Shown: in pieces, positions 1-6,867 of the stretch
Layout: every line of letters begins with the position of its first letter
Numbering within the stretch: the stretch's first letter is position 1
Assembly (NCBI GenBank): GCA_003646995.1
Contig: QMLZ01000037.1
Location: 1-17,807, forward strand
DNA from: Deltaproteobacteria bacterium
GTDB lineage: Bacteria; Desulfobacterota; DSM-4660; Desulfatiglandales; Desulfatiglandaceae
Direction of reading: 5' to 3'
DNA: 17,807 nt
The notes under the pieces: generated by a model
What the model was told of the DNA's origin: nothing
The model's input: only the letters and a program-made list of their open reading frames with translations
The model's database searches: none
Made by a program: the position numbers and the translations under genes

Positions 1-1
1 A

Positions 2-829
2 GACATTGTGGCTGGCGTTCTGGCATGCGGCATCCCAAACAGCCCCGAGGTGCAAGGCCTGATTGACATCGGCACGAACGGTGAGATCGCCATAGGCAAC
101 AATGAGTGGCTTGTATGTTGTTCTGCCTCCGCTGGGCCCGCCTTCGAGGGTGGCGGCACACGGTGTGGAATGAGGGCGACAAAGGGAGCCATTGAAAAAA
201 TAGAGATCTCAAACGGAAAGTTGACATACAAAACCATAGGTAACGCCAAACCTCGGGGACTGTGCGGATCAGGCCTAATTGACTGCATGTACGAATTGGT
301 CAAGAACGGTATCATAGCGCCTGATGGCAAATTCAACCGGGACCTCAAGGATGAGCGGTTTGCCATCGTGGACGACATACCCGAATACACCATCGCATTT
401 GCAGAGGAAAGTGAGAGCGGGGAGCCCATTGTGATCACAGAGACAGATATCGACAACCTCATGAAATCAAAAGGGGCCATATTTGCTGCAATAAAGTCCT
501 TGATGGATTACATTGGGCTAGGATTTGATCAAATACACAGGTTTTACGTGGCTGGAGGATTCGGAAATTTTCTCAATATCGAAAAATCCATTGCTATCGG
601 ATTACTTCCGGATATTCCCAAGGAAAAAATTGAATTTATTGGCAATAGCTCTCTCACAGGAGCAAGGCTTTGCCTGCTTTCGGAAAAGGCTTTGGAAAAA
701 TCCTTTAACATATCCAGGGCGATGACCAATATTGAACTATCCAACTATCAGCCCTTTATGGACGAATTTGTGGCAGCCCTGTTTTTACCCCATACCAACC
801 GAAAGTTATTTCCCTCGGTCACGTATTAG
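2..829 (+). CDS. ASKHA-domain (DUF4445) protein, likely reductive activator of corrinoid proteins; C-terminal part
   Basis: The reading frame is open from the left edge, so the true start lies outside the window; the GTG at position 8 is internal. The visible 275 residues match the DUF4445/RACo-type ASKHA fold. They include a phosphate-binding motif GLIDIGTNGEIAIG, then GPAFEGGGTRCGMRA, a GLCGSGLID motif, and a second-lobe AGGFGNFLNIEKSIAIGLLPD motif. Family members usually carry an N-terminal [2Fe-2S] ferredoxin domain, which would lie upstream. RACo-like proteins use ATP to drive electron transfer to Co(II) corrinoid proteins, as in the acetyl-CoA (Wood-Ljungdahl) pathway or methyltransferase systems. 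That role is inferred from the family; the corrinoid partner is not visible. The gene ends in TAG and is followed by a hairpin. Confidence 0.85.
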   Translation, partial: DIVAGVLACGIPNSPEVQGLIDIGTNGEIAIGNNEWLVCCSASAGPAFEGGGTRCGMRATKGAIEKIEISNGKLTYKTIGNAKPRGLCGSGLIDCMYELVKNGIIAPDGKFNRDLKDERFAIVDDIPEYTIAFAEESESGEPIVITETDIDNLMKSKGAIFAAIKSLMDYIGLGFDQIHRFYVAGGFGNFLNIEKSIAIGLLPDIPKEKIEFIGNSSLTGARLCLLSEKALEKSFNISRAMTNIELSNYQPFMDEFVAALFLPHTNRKLFPSVTY

Positions 830-836
830 GATGTTG

Positions 837-867
837 CCTGCCCGTACGACATGTCAGTGCGGGCAGG
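837..867 (+). terminator. Hairpin just after the DUF4445 gene, possible terminator
   Basis: CCTGCCCG (837-844) pairs perfectly with CGGGCAGG (860-867). The stem extends inward by about three more pairs (one G-U), leaving a loop of about nine bases. It starts eight bases after the stop codon. The downstream sequence is pyrimidine-rich (CACCCCCTTTTC), but there is no immediate T-run, so intrinsic termination is only plausible. Confidence 0.4.
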
Positions 868-933
868 GACTCACCCCCTTTTCACCTCACTGTGCTTTCG
901 CACCCTCTTGCTATTTTGGCCATGATGTCAAAC

Positions 934-957
934 AGGGCGCGAAATGCTTAGCGCCCT
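934..957. repeat. Second inverted repeat in the same intergenic gap
   Basis: AGGGCGC (934-940) and GCGCCCT (951-957) form a perfect 7-bp stem around a 10-base loop. No T-run follows. It lies between the end of the DUF4445 gene and the probable promoter of the next operon. It could be a leftover terminator stem or a regulatory inverted repeat; the sequence does not decide. Confidence 0.3.
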
Positions 958-1000
958 CCTCGCACTCAGGATGCATGAAGAAACCGCTTGCAGCCACTTC

Positions 1001-1028
1001 TTGACTAACAGCCGTATTTGATTAAATT
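1001..1028 (+). promoter_or_regulatory. Possible sigma-70 promoter for the cbpM-like to GT2 operon
   Basis: TTGACT (1001-1006) is followed by a 16-base spacer and TAAATT (1023-1028), inside an AT-rich stretch. It is correctly placed to drive the gene starting at 1073, with a leader of about 40 bases. A good Shine-Dalgarno (AAGGGGAG) follows at 1061-1068. The -10 element is only a partial match. Confidence 0.4.
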
Positions 1029-1072
1029 TATTTAGAATTGGGCGAGGCCCTAACACCTAAAAGGGGAGAGTT

Positions 1073-1399
1073 ATGACAAAGACCTATCTAACATTGACTG
1101 AGGTGAAGCAGTACTTTGAAGTTGAAGACGATTTTCTCGATCTCTTGGAAACAGAAGAAATAATATGCCCAGAGTGCTACGGCGAGAGGCAAGACAAGCG
1201 GTTCTCTCCAGAAGATTTGGAAAACCTCCGTCTTGCAAAAATCCTCATGCAGGAAATGGGTGTGAACTTGGCAGGAGTAGAGGTAATTTTGAGGCTGCGG
1301 CAAAATATGATTGAAATGCGGAGGCAGTTTGATGCCATCCTGGAGGATATTGCAAAGCTGTTTAGGGAAACTATTCGTGGAATGGGTGGTGAGCCATGA
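1073..1399 (+). CDS. Chaperone-modulator CbpM-like / MerR-type HTH protein
   Basis: This 108-residue protein starts with an LTLTEVKQYFEV helix-turn-helix segment (residues 6-17). It continues through RFSPEDLENLRLAKILMQEMGVNLAGVEVIL (about 43-73) and ends in a helical region. The 'xLGVNLAGVxxIL' block and the total length are typical of CbpM/MerR-like small proteins, which bind and inhibit the J-domain of CbpA/DnaJ, or act as MerR-type regulators. A Cys-Pro-Glu-Cys pair (CPEC, about 32-35) could bind metal or simply be structural. No dnaJ or cbpA gene is present here. A strong Shine-Dalgarno (AAGGGGAG) precedes the ATG. The stop overlaps the next gene's start (ATGA), implying translational coupling. 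Function is by family resemblance only. Confidence 0.65.
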   Translation: MTKTYLTLTEVKQYFEVEDDFLDLLETEEIICPECYGERQDKRFSPEDLENLRLAKILMQEMGVNLAGVEVILRLRQNMIEMRRQFDAILEDIAKLFRETIRGMGGEP

Positions 1400-2421
1400 A
1401 AGATTCCTCGCTTATAATGCCAGACGCGGAGCTCATCAAAAAGTTTACCGAGGAAAAGAAAAAGGTCCAGGTATCCCCTGACAAACCCATTTCAGTGGAT
1501 GGTCATGTTGACCTTCCCTATTTTATGATGTCCCGTGGGCTCGACAAGCCATTGTCTGAGCTTACTGACGGCCCACTAACCCTTAAATCATTTATGTCCG
1601 CGAACATGCGACTCTTCTGCACCGCCATCTTTTGTGAGGATTCCTATAATGGCCCGGGGTCTGAGGCTCGTTATCAAGAGGTGCTCGACTACACAGTATC
1701 TCGTCTTGACACCATCAATCTTATAAACGAAAAAGAAGATTTAGCCCTCCTAGAGGGAGACCCGGACAGGGTGTGCACTATATTGTTGCTAGAAAATGCT
1801 GATTTTCTGGCCGACGATCCGGCCGAGAACGTTCCAAGGCTCCGCCAGGACGGCATAAGGATCGTTGGTCTTACCCACTTCAGTAAAAACAGGCTGGCAG
1901 ATGGAAACGGTGTCACTTTTTCCGATGGCATAACTGATGTGGGAAAGCAGGCTATAGACATCCTCCTTGAAAATCACTTCATTATAGATACCGCCCACTT
2001 GCACCCAAAAGCCTTCTGGCAACTCATGGATCTCACGGAAAATGGGGTGATTTGCTCCCATACAGGAATTCAGGAAATCTTCAAGATCCCAAGAAACCTG
2101 GACCTTAAGCAGGTTAGAGAAATTGTTGAGAGAGGCGGGATAATAGGTATTACTTTGAACCCTGAGATGCTCTCCCCTGATGAAAAGGTGGGATTAGGTA
2201 CTGTTTTTGCCCACCTCGACACCGTTGTACAGAGATTTGGCCCCGATGTAGTTGGCATTGGCTCTGATCTGGGCGGATTCGACAAGAGCCCCCCGGAATT
2301 GTCTGGGCCGGAGGCCTTTGAGAGGCTGAAAGACATTCTTTTATCCCACGGCTACGATGATGACTCTATCCAGGCCATCATTGGCCTAAATTGGCTCCGC
2401 TTTTTTCGGGAAAATCTTTGA
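1396..2421 (+). CDS. Peptidase M19 family (membrane/renal-type dipeptidase)
   Basis: This 341-residue zinc hydrolase of the M19 family would cleave dipeptides, possibly those with a D-residue. The family's metal-binding pattern can be followed: H37-V-D39 in VDGHVDLPY, E133 in LLLENAD, H201 in DTAHLHP, and H222 in ICSHTG. The family's GLTH block appears as RIVGLTHFSKNRLADGNG (about 155-172), and the C-terminal GIGSDLGGFD (287-296) corresponds to the usual GSDFDG. The usual SHSN is SHTG here, and the usual EG after the bridging Glu is EN, so it is a divergent member. No signal peptide or membrane segment is seen, so it is probably cytoplasmic. The start overlaps the upstream stop (ATGA) and the stop overlaps the next start (TGATG). 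Confidence 0.85.
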   Translation: MKDSSLIMPDAELIKKFTEEKKKVQVSPDKPISVDGHVDLPYFMMSRGLDKPLSELTDGPLTLKSFMSANMRLFCTAIFCEDSYNGPGSEARYQEVLDYTVSRLDTINLINEKEDLALLEGDPDRVCTILLLENADFLADDPAENVPRLRQDGIRIVGLTHFSKNRLADGNGVTFSDGITDVGKQAIDILLENHFIIDTAHLHPKAFWQLMDLTENGVICSHTGIQEIFKIPRNLDLKQVREIVERGGIIGITLNPEMLSPDEKVGLGTVFAHLDTVVQRFGPDVVGIGSDLGGFDKSPPELSGPEAFERLKDILLSHGYDDDSIQAIIGLNWLRFFRENL

Positions 2422-3425
2422 TGTCCGGTCATCAATCCGCTTCCCACACGTTTCGAATTGCCTCGATTGAACTGGCAAACTGGCTAGTACTTGCACCCAT
2501 GGCAGGTATCACAAACCTTCCTTTCCGTTTGATGGTCAAAAGCCAAGGTGTGGGACTTGTGACCACTGAGATGATCAGTGCAAAAGGACTGATCCTGAAC
2601 CAGAAAAGAACCTTAAAGTATCTGCAATCGGACCCACGTGAACACCCTTTGGCTGTGCAAATATTTGGCTCAGAACCAAGGGCTATGGCAAGTGCAGCCG
2701 ATATTGTTCTGGACACCGGCGCCGAGATTCTTGATATTAACTTAGGTTGCCCTGTAAAAAAGGTCACCAAGACAGGGGCAGGCGCAGCATTGCTTATGGC
2801 CCCAGGCAGGTTAAAGGAGATTATTAAAGAGGTGAGAAAGGCATGGCCAGGGGCCCTCACTGCGAAAATACGGGCAGGGTGGAGGCCCGGCCATCTAGTG
2901 GCAACTGATGTATCGAGACTCTTGGAGGAGATGGGCGTGGATGCAGTCACCGTGCATGCAAGATATGCCTCCCAGGGCTTTTCTGGCAGATCCGACTGGT
3001 CCATAATAAAAGAAGTTAAAAAGGCGGTCTCGATACCAGTGATTGGCAATGGGGATGTCTTTAGGCCCCAAGACGCCCTGAAGATGCGGGAGGTGACCAG
3101 GTGTGACGGGGTCATGATAGGAAGGGCTGCAATTGGAAATCCTTGGATTTTCAGGCAGATACTTCAGTTGCAAGCGGGTCTTCCGCCCCACAGCCCCACC
3201 CTCAAGGAAAGAAGAGAGTTCATTCAAGAGCATTTTCGGTTATTATGCCACCATGTGGGACAAAAAAGAGCGGCCCGTATGATGAGGGGCCTGCTTTTCT
3301 GGTATACCAAGGGCCTGCCCATGAGTAGTCGATTCAGAGGTGCCATAGGAAAGATCAAAGATCTGACCAGCTTGACCCGAGCTGTGGATCTTTATTTCTC
3401 GGCACTTGAGGAGACTGGGAAATGA
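2421..3425 (+). CDS. dusB: tRNA-dihydrouridine synthase, DusB type
   Basis: An FMN- and NADPH-dependent enzyme that reduces uridine to dihydrouridine in tRNA D-loops. It shows the Dus landmarks: N-terminal VLAPMAGITNLPFR (about 23-36), EMISAKGL, AVQIFGSEP, INLGCPVKKV with the catalytic Cys (C110), TAKIRAGW with the FMN-phosphate-region Lys (K149), VHAR (H179), GNGDV (209-213) and MIGRAAIGNPW (about 232-242). These patterns fit the DusB/TIM-barrel subgroup. I chose the ATG at 2421 (334 residues), which overlaps the dipeptidase stop by one base. An in-frame TTG at 2391 would add ten residues inside the upstream gene and is less likely. Its stop overlaps the ispH start (ATGA). Confidence 0.93.
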   Translation: MSGHQSASHTFRIASIELANWLVLAPMAGITNLPFRLMVKSQGVGLVTTEMISAKGLILNQKRTLKYLQSDPREHPLAVQIFGSEPRAMASAADIVLDTGAEILDINLGCPVKKVTKTGAGAALLMAPGRLKEIIKEVRKAWPGALTAKIRAGWRPGHLVATDVSRLLEEMGVDAVTVHARYASQGFSGRSDWSIIKEVKKAVSIPVIGNGDVFRPQDALKMREVTRCDGVMIGRAAIGNPWIFRQILQLQAGLPPHSPTLKERREFIQEHFRLLCHHVGQKRAARMMRGLLFWYTKGLPMSSRFRGAIGKIKDLTSLTRAVDLYFSALEETGK

Positions 3426-5158
3426 AGGTTAAGATAGCCAGATCCGCTGGGTTTTGTATGGGAGTCAGGCGGGCCATGGAAATAGTGTTGGCCGAGGCCC
3501 ACAGGGACAAGGGGAGAGGTCTTTATACCCTAGGGCCCCTTATTCACAACACGCAGGTGTTGGAACTATTGGAATCGAAGGGTGTCAAAGTGCTCCACGA
3601 CCCCAAGGACGCGGCGGGTTCTAGGGTTGTTATCAGGGCCCATGGAATCCCTCCCCGGCTAAGGGCAGAGCTCTGGAACAGCCAGGCCCAGATAATAGAT
3701 GCAACCTGCCCTAAGGTGGCTCGGGTTCAAGCCATCATTAAGTATTACACAAAAAAGGGATACACAGGCATCATAGTGGGAGATGCTGACCATCCCGAGG
3801 TGGTAGGCCTTAGGGGTTATGCGGATGACAAGGCATGGGTCATATCAGATGAATCTCAAGTCGTAGACCTTCCAATAGATCACAAAAAGGTTTTCGTGGT
3901 GGCCCAGACCACCCAAAATGCAAAAAGCTATGACCAGATCATTAGGAAAATTAAGGAAAGATCTCCGGAGGCCATTGTCTTCGACACCATTTGTGAGGCT
4001 ACTCACCAGCGACAAGAGGAGGTAAGGGCCTTGGCCGGACAGGTAGATGCTGTGGTTGTGGTGGGTGGGTATCATAGCGGCAACACCAGAAGGCTGGTGG
4101 AAATAGCCCGATCAACTGGCAAGCCGGCATTCCACGTGGAAACCCCCAAAGACCTTGATGCCAAAGCACTGCAAAAAATGGACATGGTGGGGGTTACTGC
4201 AGGGGCCTCCACTCCAAACTGGTTGATAAAGGACGTAGTGGTAGAGCTAGAAAAGATCAAGGGCAAAAAGGAAACCCGTGTCAGCCGCATCCTTAACAAG
4301 GTCGTCAAATTTCTGGTGTTGAGCAATGTTGTTGCGGCTTCTGCCGCCGCCTCATTATCTTACTCGGCAAGCCATTTTTTTCAGGAATCCTCCGCCCCAA
4401 TTTACCCTGTCATCACTTTCCTTTACATTTATGCCATGCACGTATTAAACAGGTTTCTGGACAGAACCGCATCCGCCTACAACGAGCCTGAAAGGGCTTC
4501 TTTCCTCATGCGGCACGGAAAGTCCCTCGCCCTCATGGGGGCCCTGAGTACACTTGGCGCTATTGGGCTTTCCTTGAAACTCGGCCTTCACACGTTCATC
4601 GCCTTGCTGGTTCTCAGTCTACTGGGGCTGGTCTATAGTGTACCGGTGATCCCAAAGGGTCTCCTGCTTGGAACTAGGTATACGAAGATAAAGGATGTCC
4701 CGGGATCCAAAACCCTCTCAGAGGCCCTGGCATGGACAGCCCTTGTGGTCGTTATACCTTTGCTGAATGGCAGTATGAAGCAGTCTGCTGCTTTGCTGCT
4801 TGTAGGAAGCTGCGTTTTTCTGCTTGCTTTTGTAAGGGCTGCTATATTTGATATTTTCCAGTTACAAGGCGACCTCATAGCAGGCTCCGAAACCCTCCCC
4901 ATTCTCCTTGGCGAAAAAAGGACTCTCCTTTTACTTAAGATCCTACTGCTCTCAGTGGCAGCTCAGGCGCTGGCAGGGGGAATACTTGGCATTACAACAA
5001 CTACTTTCTGTTTTGCAGCAGTGCCCGCGGCCACACTCGCCCTATGCTTGTGGCTCTACCAAAAGGCCTGGACCTTGCCCAGCATATCCCTTGAGGCCCT
5101 AGTGGAGGCTAATTTCCTCTTGCTAGCAATCTTAGTGGCTATTTGGGTCCGCATATGA
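3422..5158 (+). CDS. ispH: IspH (HMBPP reductase) fused to a UbiA-family-like membrane domain
   Basis: Residues 1 to about 282 form a complete IspH, the [4Fe-4S] enzyme converting HMBPP to IPP and DMAPP, the last step of the MEP pathway. Its three cluster cysteines are present (C12 in GFCMGV, C96 in DATCPKV, C191 in TICEAT). So are substrate and catalytic residues: H42, H74 in RAHG, H124 and E126 in DHPEV, TT at 163-164, S219 and N221, and S263 in GAST. From about 285 to 578 there are roughly eight hydrophobic segments. UbiA-like landmarks include NRFLD (343-347), LVYSVP (403-408), IKDVPGSKTL and FDIFQLQGDLIAGSETLPILLG (476-497). UbiA enzymes transfer polyprenyl groups to acceptors. Normal IspH proteins end near 280-320 residues, so the fusion doubles the length. 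No frame break is visible. The substrate of the membrane domain is unknown. Confidence 0.9.
   Translation: MKVKIARSAGFCMGVRRAMEIVLAEAHRDKGRGLYTLGPLIHNTQVLELLESKGVKVLHDPKDAAGSRVVIRAHGIPPRLRAELWNSQAQIIDATCPKVARVQAIIKYYTKKGYTGIIVGDADHPEVVGLRGYADDKAWVISDESQVVDLPIDHKKVFVVAQTTQNAKSYDQIIRKIKERSPEAIVFDTICEATHQRQEEVRALAGQVDAVVVVGGYHSGNTRRLVEIARSTGKPAFHVETPKDLDAKALQKMDMVGVTAGASTPNWLIKDVVVELEKIKGKKETRVSRILNKVVKFLVLSNVVAASAAASLSYSASHFFQESSAPIYPVITFLYIYAMHVLNRFLDRTASAYNEPERASFLMRHGKSLALMGALSTLGAIGLSLKLGLHTFIALLVLSLLGLVYSVPVIPKGLLLGTRYTKIKDVPGSKTLSEALAWTALVVVIPLLNGSMKQSAALLLVGSCVFLLAFVRAAIFDIFQLQGDLIAGSETLPILLGEKRTLLLLKILLLSVAAQALAGGILGITTTTFCFAAVPAATLALCLWLYQKAWTLPSISLEALVEANFLLLAILVAIWVRI
4130..4141. promoter_or_regulatory. 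parS-like palindrome inside ispH
   Basis: TTCCACGTGGAA is a perfect 12-bp palindrome identical to the inner 12 bases of the parS at 8558-8573, but the outer two bases on each side differ. It lies in the coding sequence of the IspH part. It could be a weak secondary ParB site or chance. Confidence 0.3.
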
Positions 5159-6027
5159 GTCCCAAAGTTTCCGTTATTATACCAACCTACAACCGTGCCC
5201 AATGGCTTCCAGCGGCCATCGAATCAGTGCTGAGCCAGACCTTCAAAGATTTTGAGCTGATTGTTGTGGATGATGCCTCCACGGACCAGACCCCCACGGT
5301 CTTGCAGCCGCTGAGGGAGCATATCACCTATATCCGTCACGAAAGAAATTTAGGGCCGGGGGCTTCGAGAAACACCGGCATTGCCCGCTCCTCAGGCCCC
5401 TTTCTCGCCTTCCTCGATTCTGATGATCTCTGGCTTCCTGAAAAACTCGAGGCTCAGATATGCTTTTTTGATGCCAATCCCGAAGCAGTAGCCTGCCAAA
5501 CCGATGAAATCTGGATACGTAAAGGCAAGCGTGTCAATCCCAAAAAAATCCACCTCAAGCCGTCAGGCTACATGTTCGACCAATCTTTAAGACTTTGTCT
5601 CATAAGCCCTTCGAGCGTGATGATCAAGCGCTGGGTATTAGACGAAGTTGGATGGTTTGATGAAGAACTGCCTGCTTGCGAGGATTATGACCTGTGGCTC
5701 CGCCTGACCTCTCGATGGCCTGTGTATCTCATTGAGAAACAGCTGGTAATAAAACATGGAGGTCATCCTGATCAACTGTCGGCTAGATACTGGGGGATGG
5801 ATCGGTTCCGAATCTGTAGCATTGTAAAGATCATCGCCTCAGAAAGCCTTTCCCAAGACCAGCGCGATACAGCCATTGAGGAACTCGAAAGGAAGTGCAG
5901 GATATATGCTTCAGGATGTCTAAAGAGAGGAAAAGAGGAAGAGGCGGCATTTTTTTTCAGCCTTCCGCAGTTGGCCCGAAAACATGCAAGGGAAGCCCTC
6001 TCAAATCCTTTCCTCAGAAAATTTTGA
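5155..6027 (+). CDS. Family 2 glycosyltransferase (GT-A fold)
   Basis: A 290-residue GT2 protein. It opens with KVSVIIPTYNRAQWLPAAI and has the nucleotide-binding ELIVVDDASTDQT block (34-45). NLGPGASRNTGIARS (about 65-79) is followed by the metal-binding D-x-D in AFLDSDDLW (85-93). An acceptor-side catalytic E-D motif is seen in ACEDYDLWLRL (E176, D177). It should transfer a sugar from a nucleotide-sugar; donor and acceptor cannot be predicted. There is no membrane segment. The ATG at 5155 overlaps the ispH-UbiA stop (ATGA); a TTG at 5143 would add four residues and is less likely. As last gene of the coupled run, it may act on a lipid-linked acceptor made by the preceding UbiA-like domain, but that is speculation. 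Confidence 0.88.
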   Translation: MSPKVSVIIPTYNRAQWLPAAIESVLSQTFKDFELIVVDDASTDQTPTVLQPLREHITYIRHERNLGPGASRNTGIARSSGPFLAFLDSDDLWLPEKLEAQICFFDANPEAVACQTDEIWIRKGKRVNPKKIHLKPSGYMFDQSLRLCLISPSSVMIKRWVLDEVGWFDEELPACEDYDLWLRLTSRWPVYLIEKQLVIKHGGHPDQLSARYWGMDRFRICSIVKIIASESLSQDQRDTAIEELERKCRIYASGCLKRGKEEEAAFFFSLPQLARKHAREALSNPFLRKF

Positions 6028-6232
6028 AGATCCCAATTTGAGCCGCTTTCTTCATCCCCAGTGCTTTCCCACCTGTCATTAGCTCTAGACGCCCGCTAAG
6101 GCTAAGGCCGGCCTCAGCGGTTCCCTTCACCTGCTGAGGTAGGCTACTCCCTCGCTGCCGCAGGTCAAGCTCAAATACACGCCCCTGCCAGCAAATTTGG
6201 TTCAGCACAACTCAAAGGGCCCAAAAGGCACA
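6028..6232. other. Convergent intergenic gap with several complementary segments
   Basis: This 205-base gap lies between the ends of the GT2 and cooT genes. CCTCAGC (6112-6118) pairs with GCTGAGG (6133-6139), with flanking G-C and G-U pairs that extend the stem to about ten. TTTGAGC (6037-6043) is complementary to GCTCAAA (6169-6175) and could close a larger domain. There is also an AGGCCGGCCT palindrome near 6104-6113 and a direct repeat of GCTAAG. No T-run typical of an intrinsic terminator is evident. A bidirectional terminator or a structured RNA are both possible; I recognise no known RNA family. Confidence 0.3.
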
Positions 6233-6424
6233 CTATGGCAAAGGCTCCACCAAGATCTTATGGTCTACAAGCGAAAGAGACTTTACCCTACCCCTTATCT
6301 CTTTTTTCTCACCAAAAAGATCAACCAGAGAAAGCTTGCCATTTTCCGCCTCAATAAATTCCACGTTTTCCATCACGAGCTTCTCACCATCATCGTTTAC
6401 CAAGTAAACAGTTGACTCACACAT
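6233..6424 (-). CDS. cooT: CooT-family nickel-binding protein
   Basis: A 63-residue protein matching CooT, the small nickel-binding protein linked to carbon monoxide dehydrogenase maturation in Rhodospirillum rubrum. The family pattern is clear: MCES at the N-terminus, ENVEFIEAENGKLSLVDLFGE, KEIRGRVKSLSLVDHKILVE. I chose the ATG at 6424 because it puts Cys at position 2, the nickel ligand in characterised CooT. An ATG two codons upstream (6430) is also possible; the AAGGAG Shine-Dalgarno sits about 4 bases from the first and 10 from the second. The start overlaps the end of the DUF3842 gene, indicating coupling. The role in nickel delivery to CODH or another Ni enzyme is inferred from the family. 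Confidence 0.82.
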   Translation of the reverse strand: MCESTVYLVNDDGEKLVMENVEFIEAENGKLSLVDLFGEKKEIRGRVKSLSLVDHKILVEPLP

Positions 6425-6833
6425 CTTCATATAACTCCTTGATCATCTTTATGGCCGCTTCTACAAGGTGGGGCAAAGGCTCTGTGCTCGCACCTACCAA
6501 AACCACATTCTCCTGGGTCAAGGGTAGTAGTATCTTGCACGCGCTGGAGGTGGTAACCGCGGCGGCCATTTTCGTGGTAACCTCCCCCATCATGGAATTG
6601 GCCATGATGATACCAAAGGGACCTATTATTATATCAACATTCTGGGAGGTCATGACAATTGCATTTTCTCCTGTCGCTCCCTTATTTGCGCCGGCCTTCA
6701 TCATTCTGGTGGTGGCGGCAGAATTCGTCCCCAACGCCAAGACCTCCACCTCTTGGCCGATTACCTGCCTTATCCCTTTTATTATAGTCGCTCCTATACC
6801 CCCACCTTGGCCATCAATAACTGCCAGTCGCAA
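6417..6833 (-). CDS. DUF3842 family protein
   Basis: A 138-residue protein with the DUF3842 hallmark N-terminus RLAVIDGQGGGIGATIIKGIRQ, a glycine-rich segment resembling a Rossmann-type nucleotide-binding turn. Further family-like blocks are VLALGTNSAATTRMMKAGANKGATGENAIV and DIIIGPFGIIMANSMMGEVTTKMA. The function of the family is unknown to me. The start codon appears to be TTG, preceded by an AGAAGGGGGA Shine-Dalgarno; upstream in-frame codons are ATA, and no ATG fits. It sits 34 bases after parB and overlaps cooT by 8 bases at its end, so it is probably in the parAB transcript. Confidence 0.8.
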   Translation of the reverse strand: MRLAVIDGQGGGIGATIIKGIRQVIGQEVEVLALGTNSAATTRMMKAGANKGATGENAIVMTSQNVDIIIGPFGIIMANSMMGEVTTKMAAAVTTSSACKILLPLTQENVVLVGASTEPLPHLVEAAIKMIKELYEDV

Positions 6834-6867
6834 TATTATCCCCCTTCTCCCATTGGGCAGTTTTTTC

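Noticed and set aside
2432..3115. Long minus-strand open frame across dusB
   Set aside because: It is an antisense shadow; the plus-strand Dus motifs are unmistakable.
6014..6208. A 64-codon minus-strand open frame downstream of cooT
   Set aside because: It has no recognisable motif, overlaps the GT2 end, lacks a convincing Shine-Dalgarno, and its span coincides with the complementary segments of the convergent gap.
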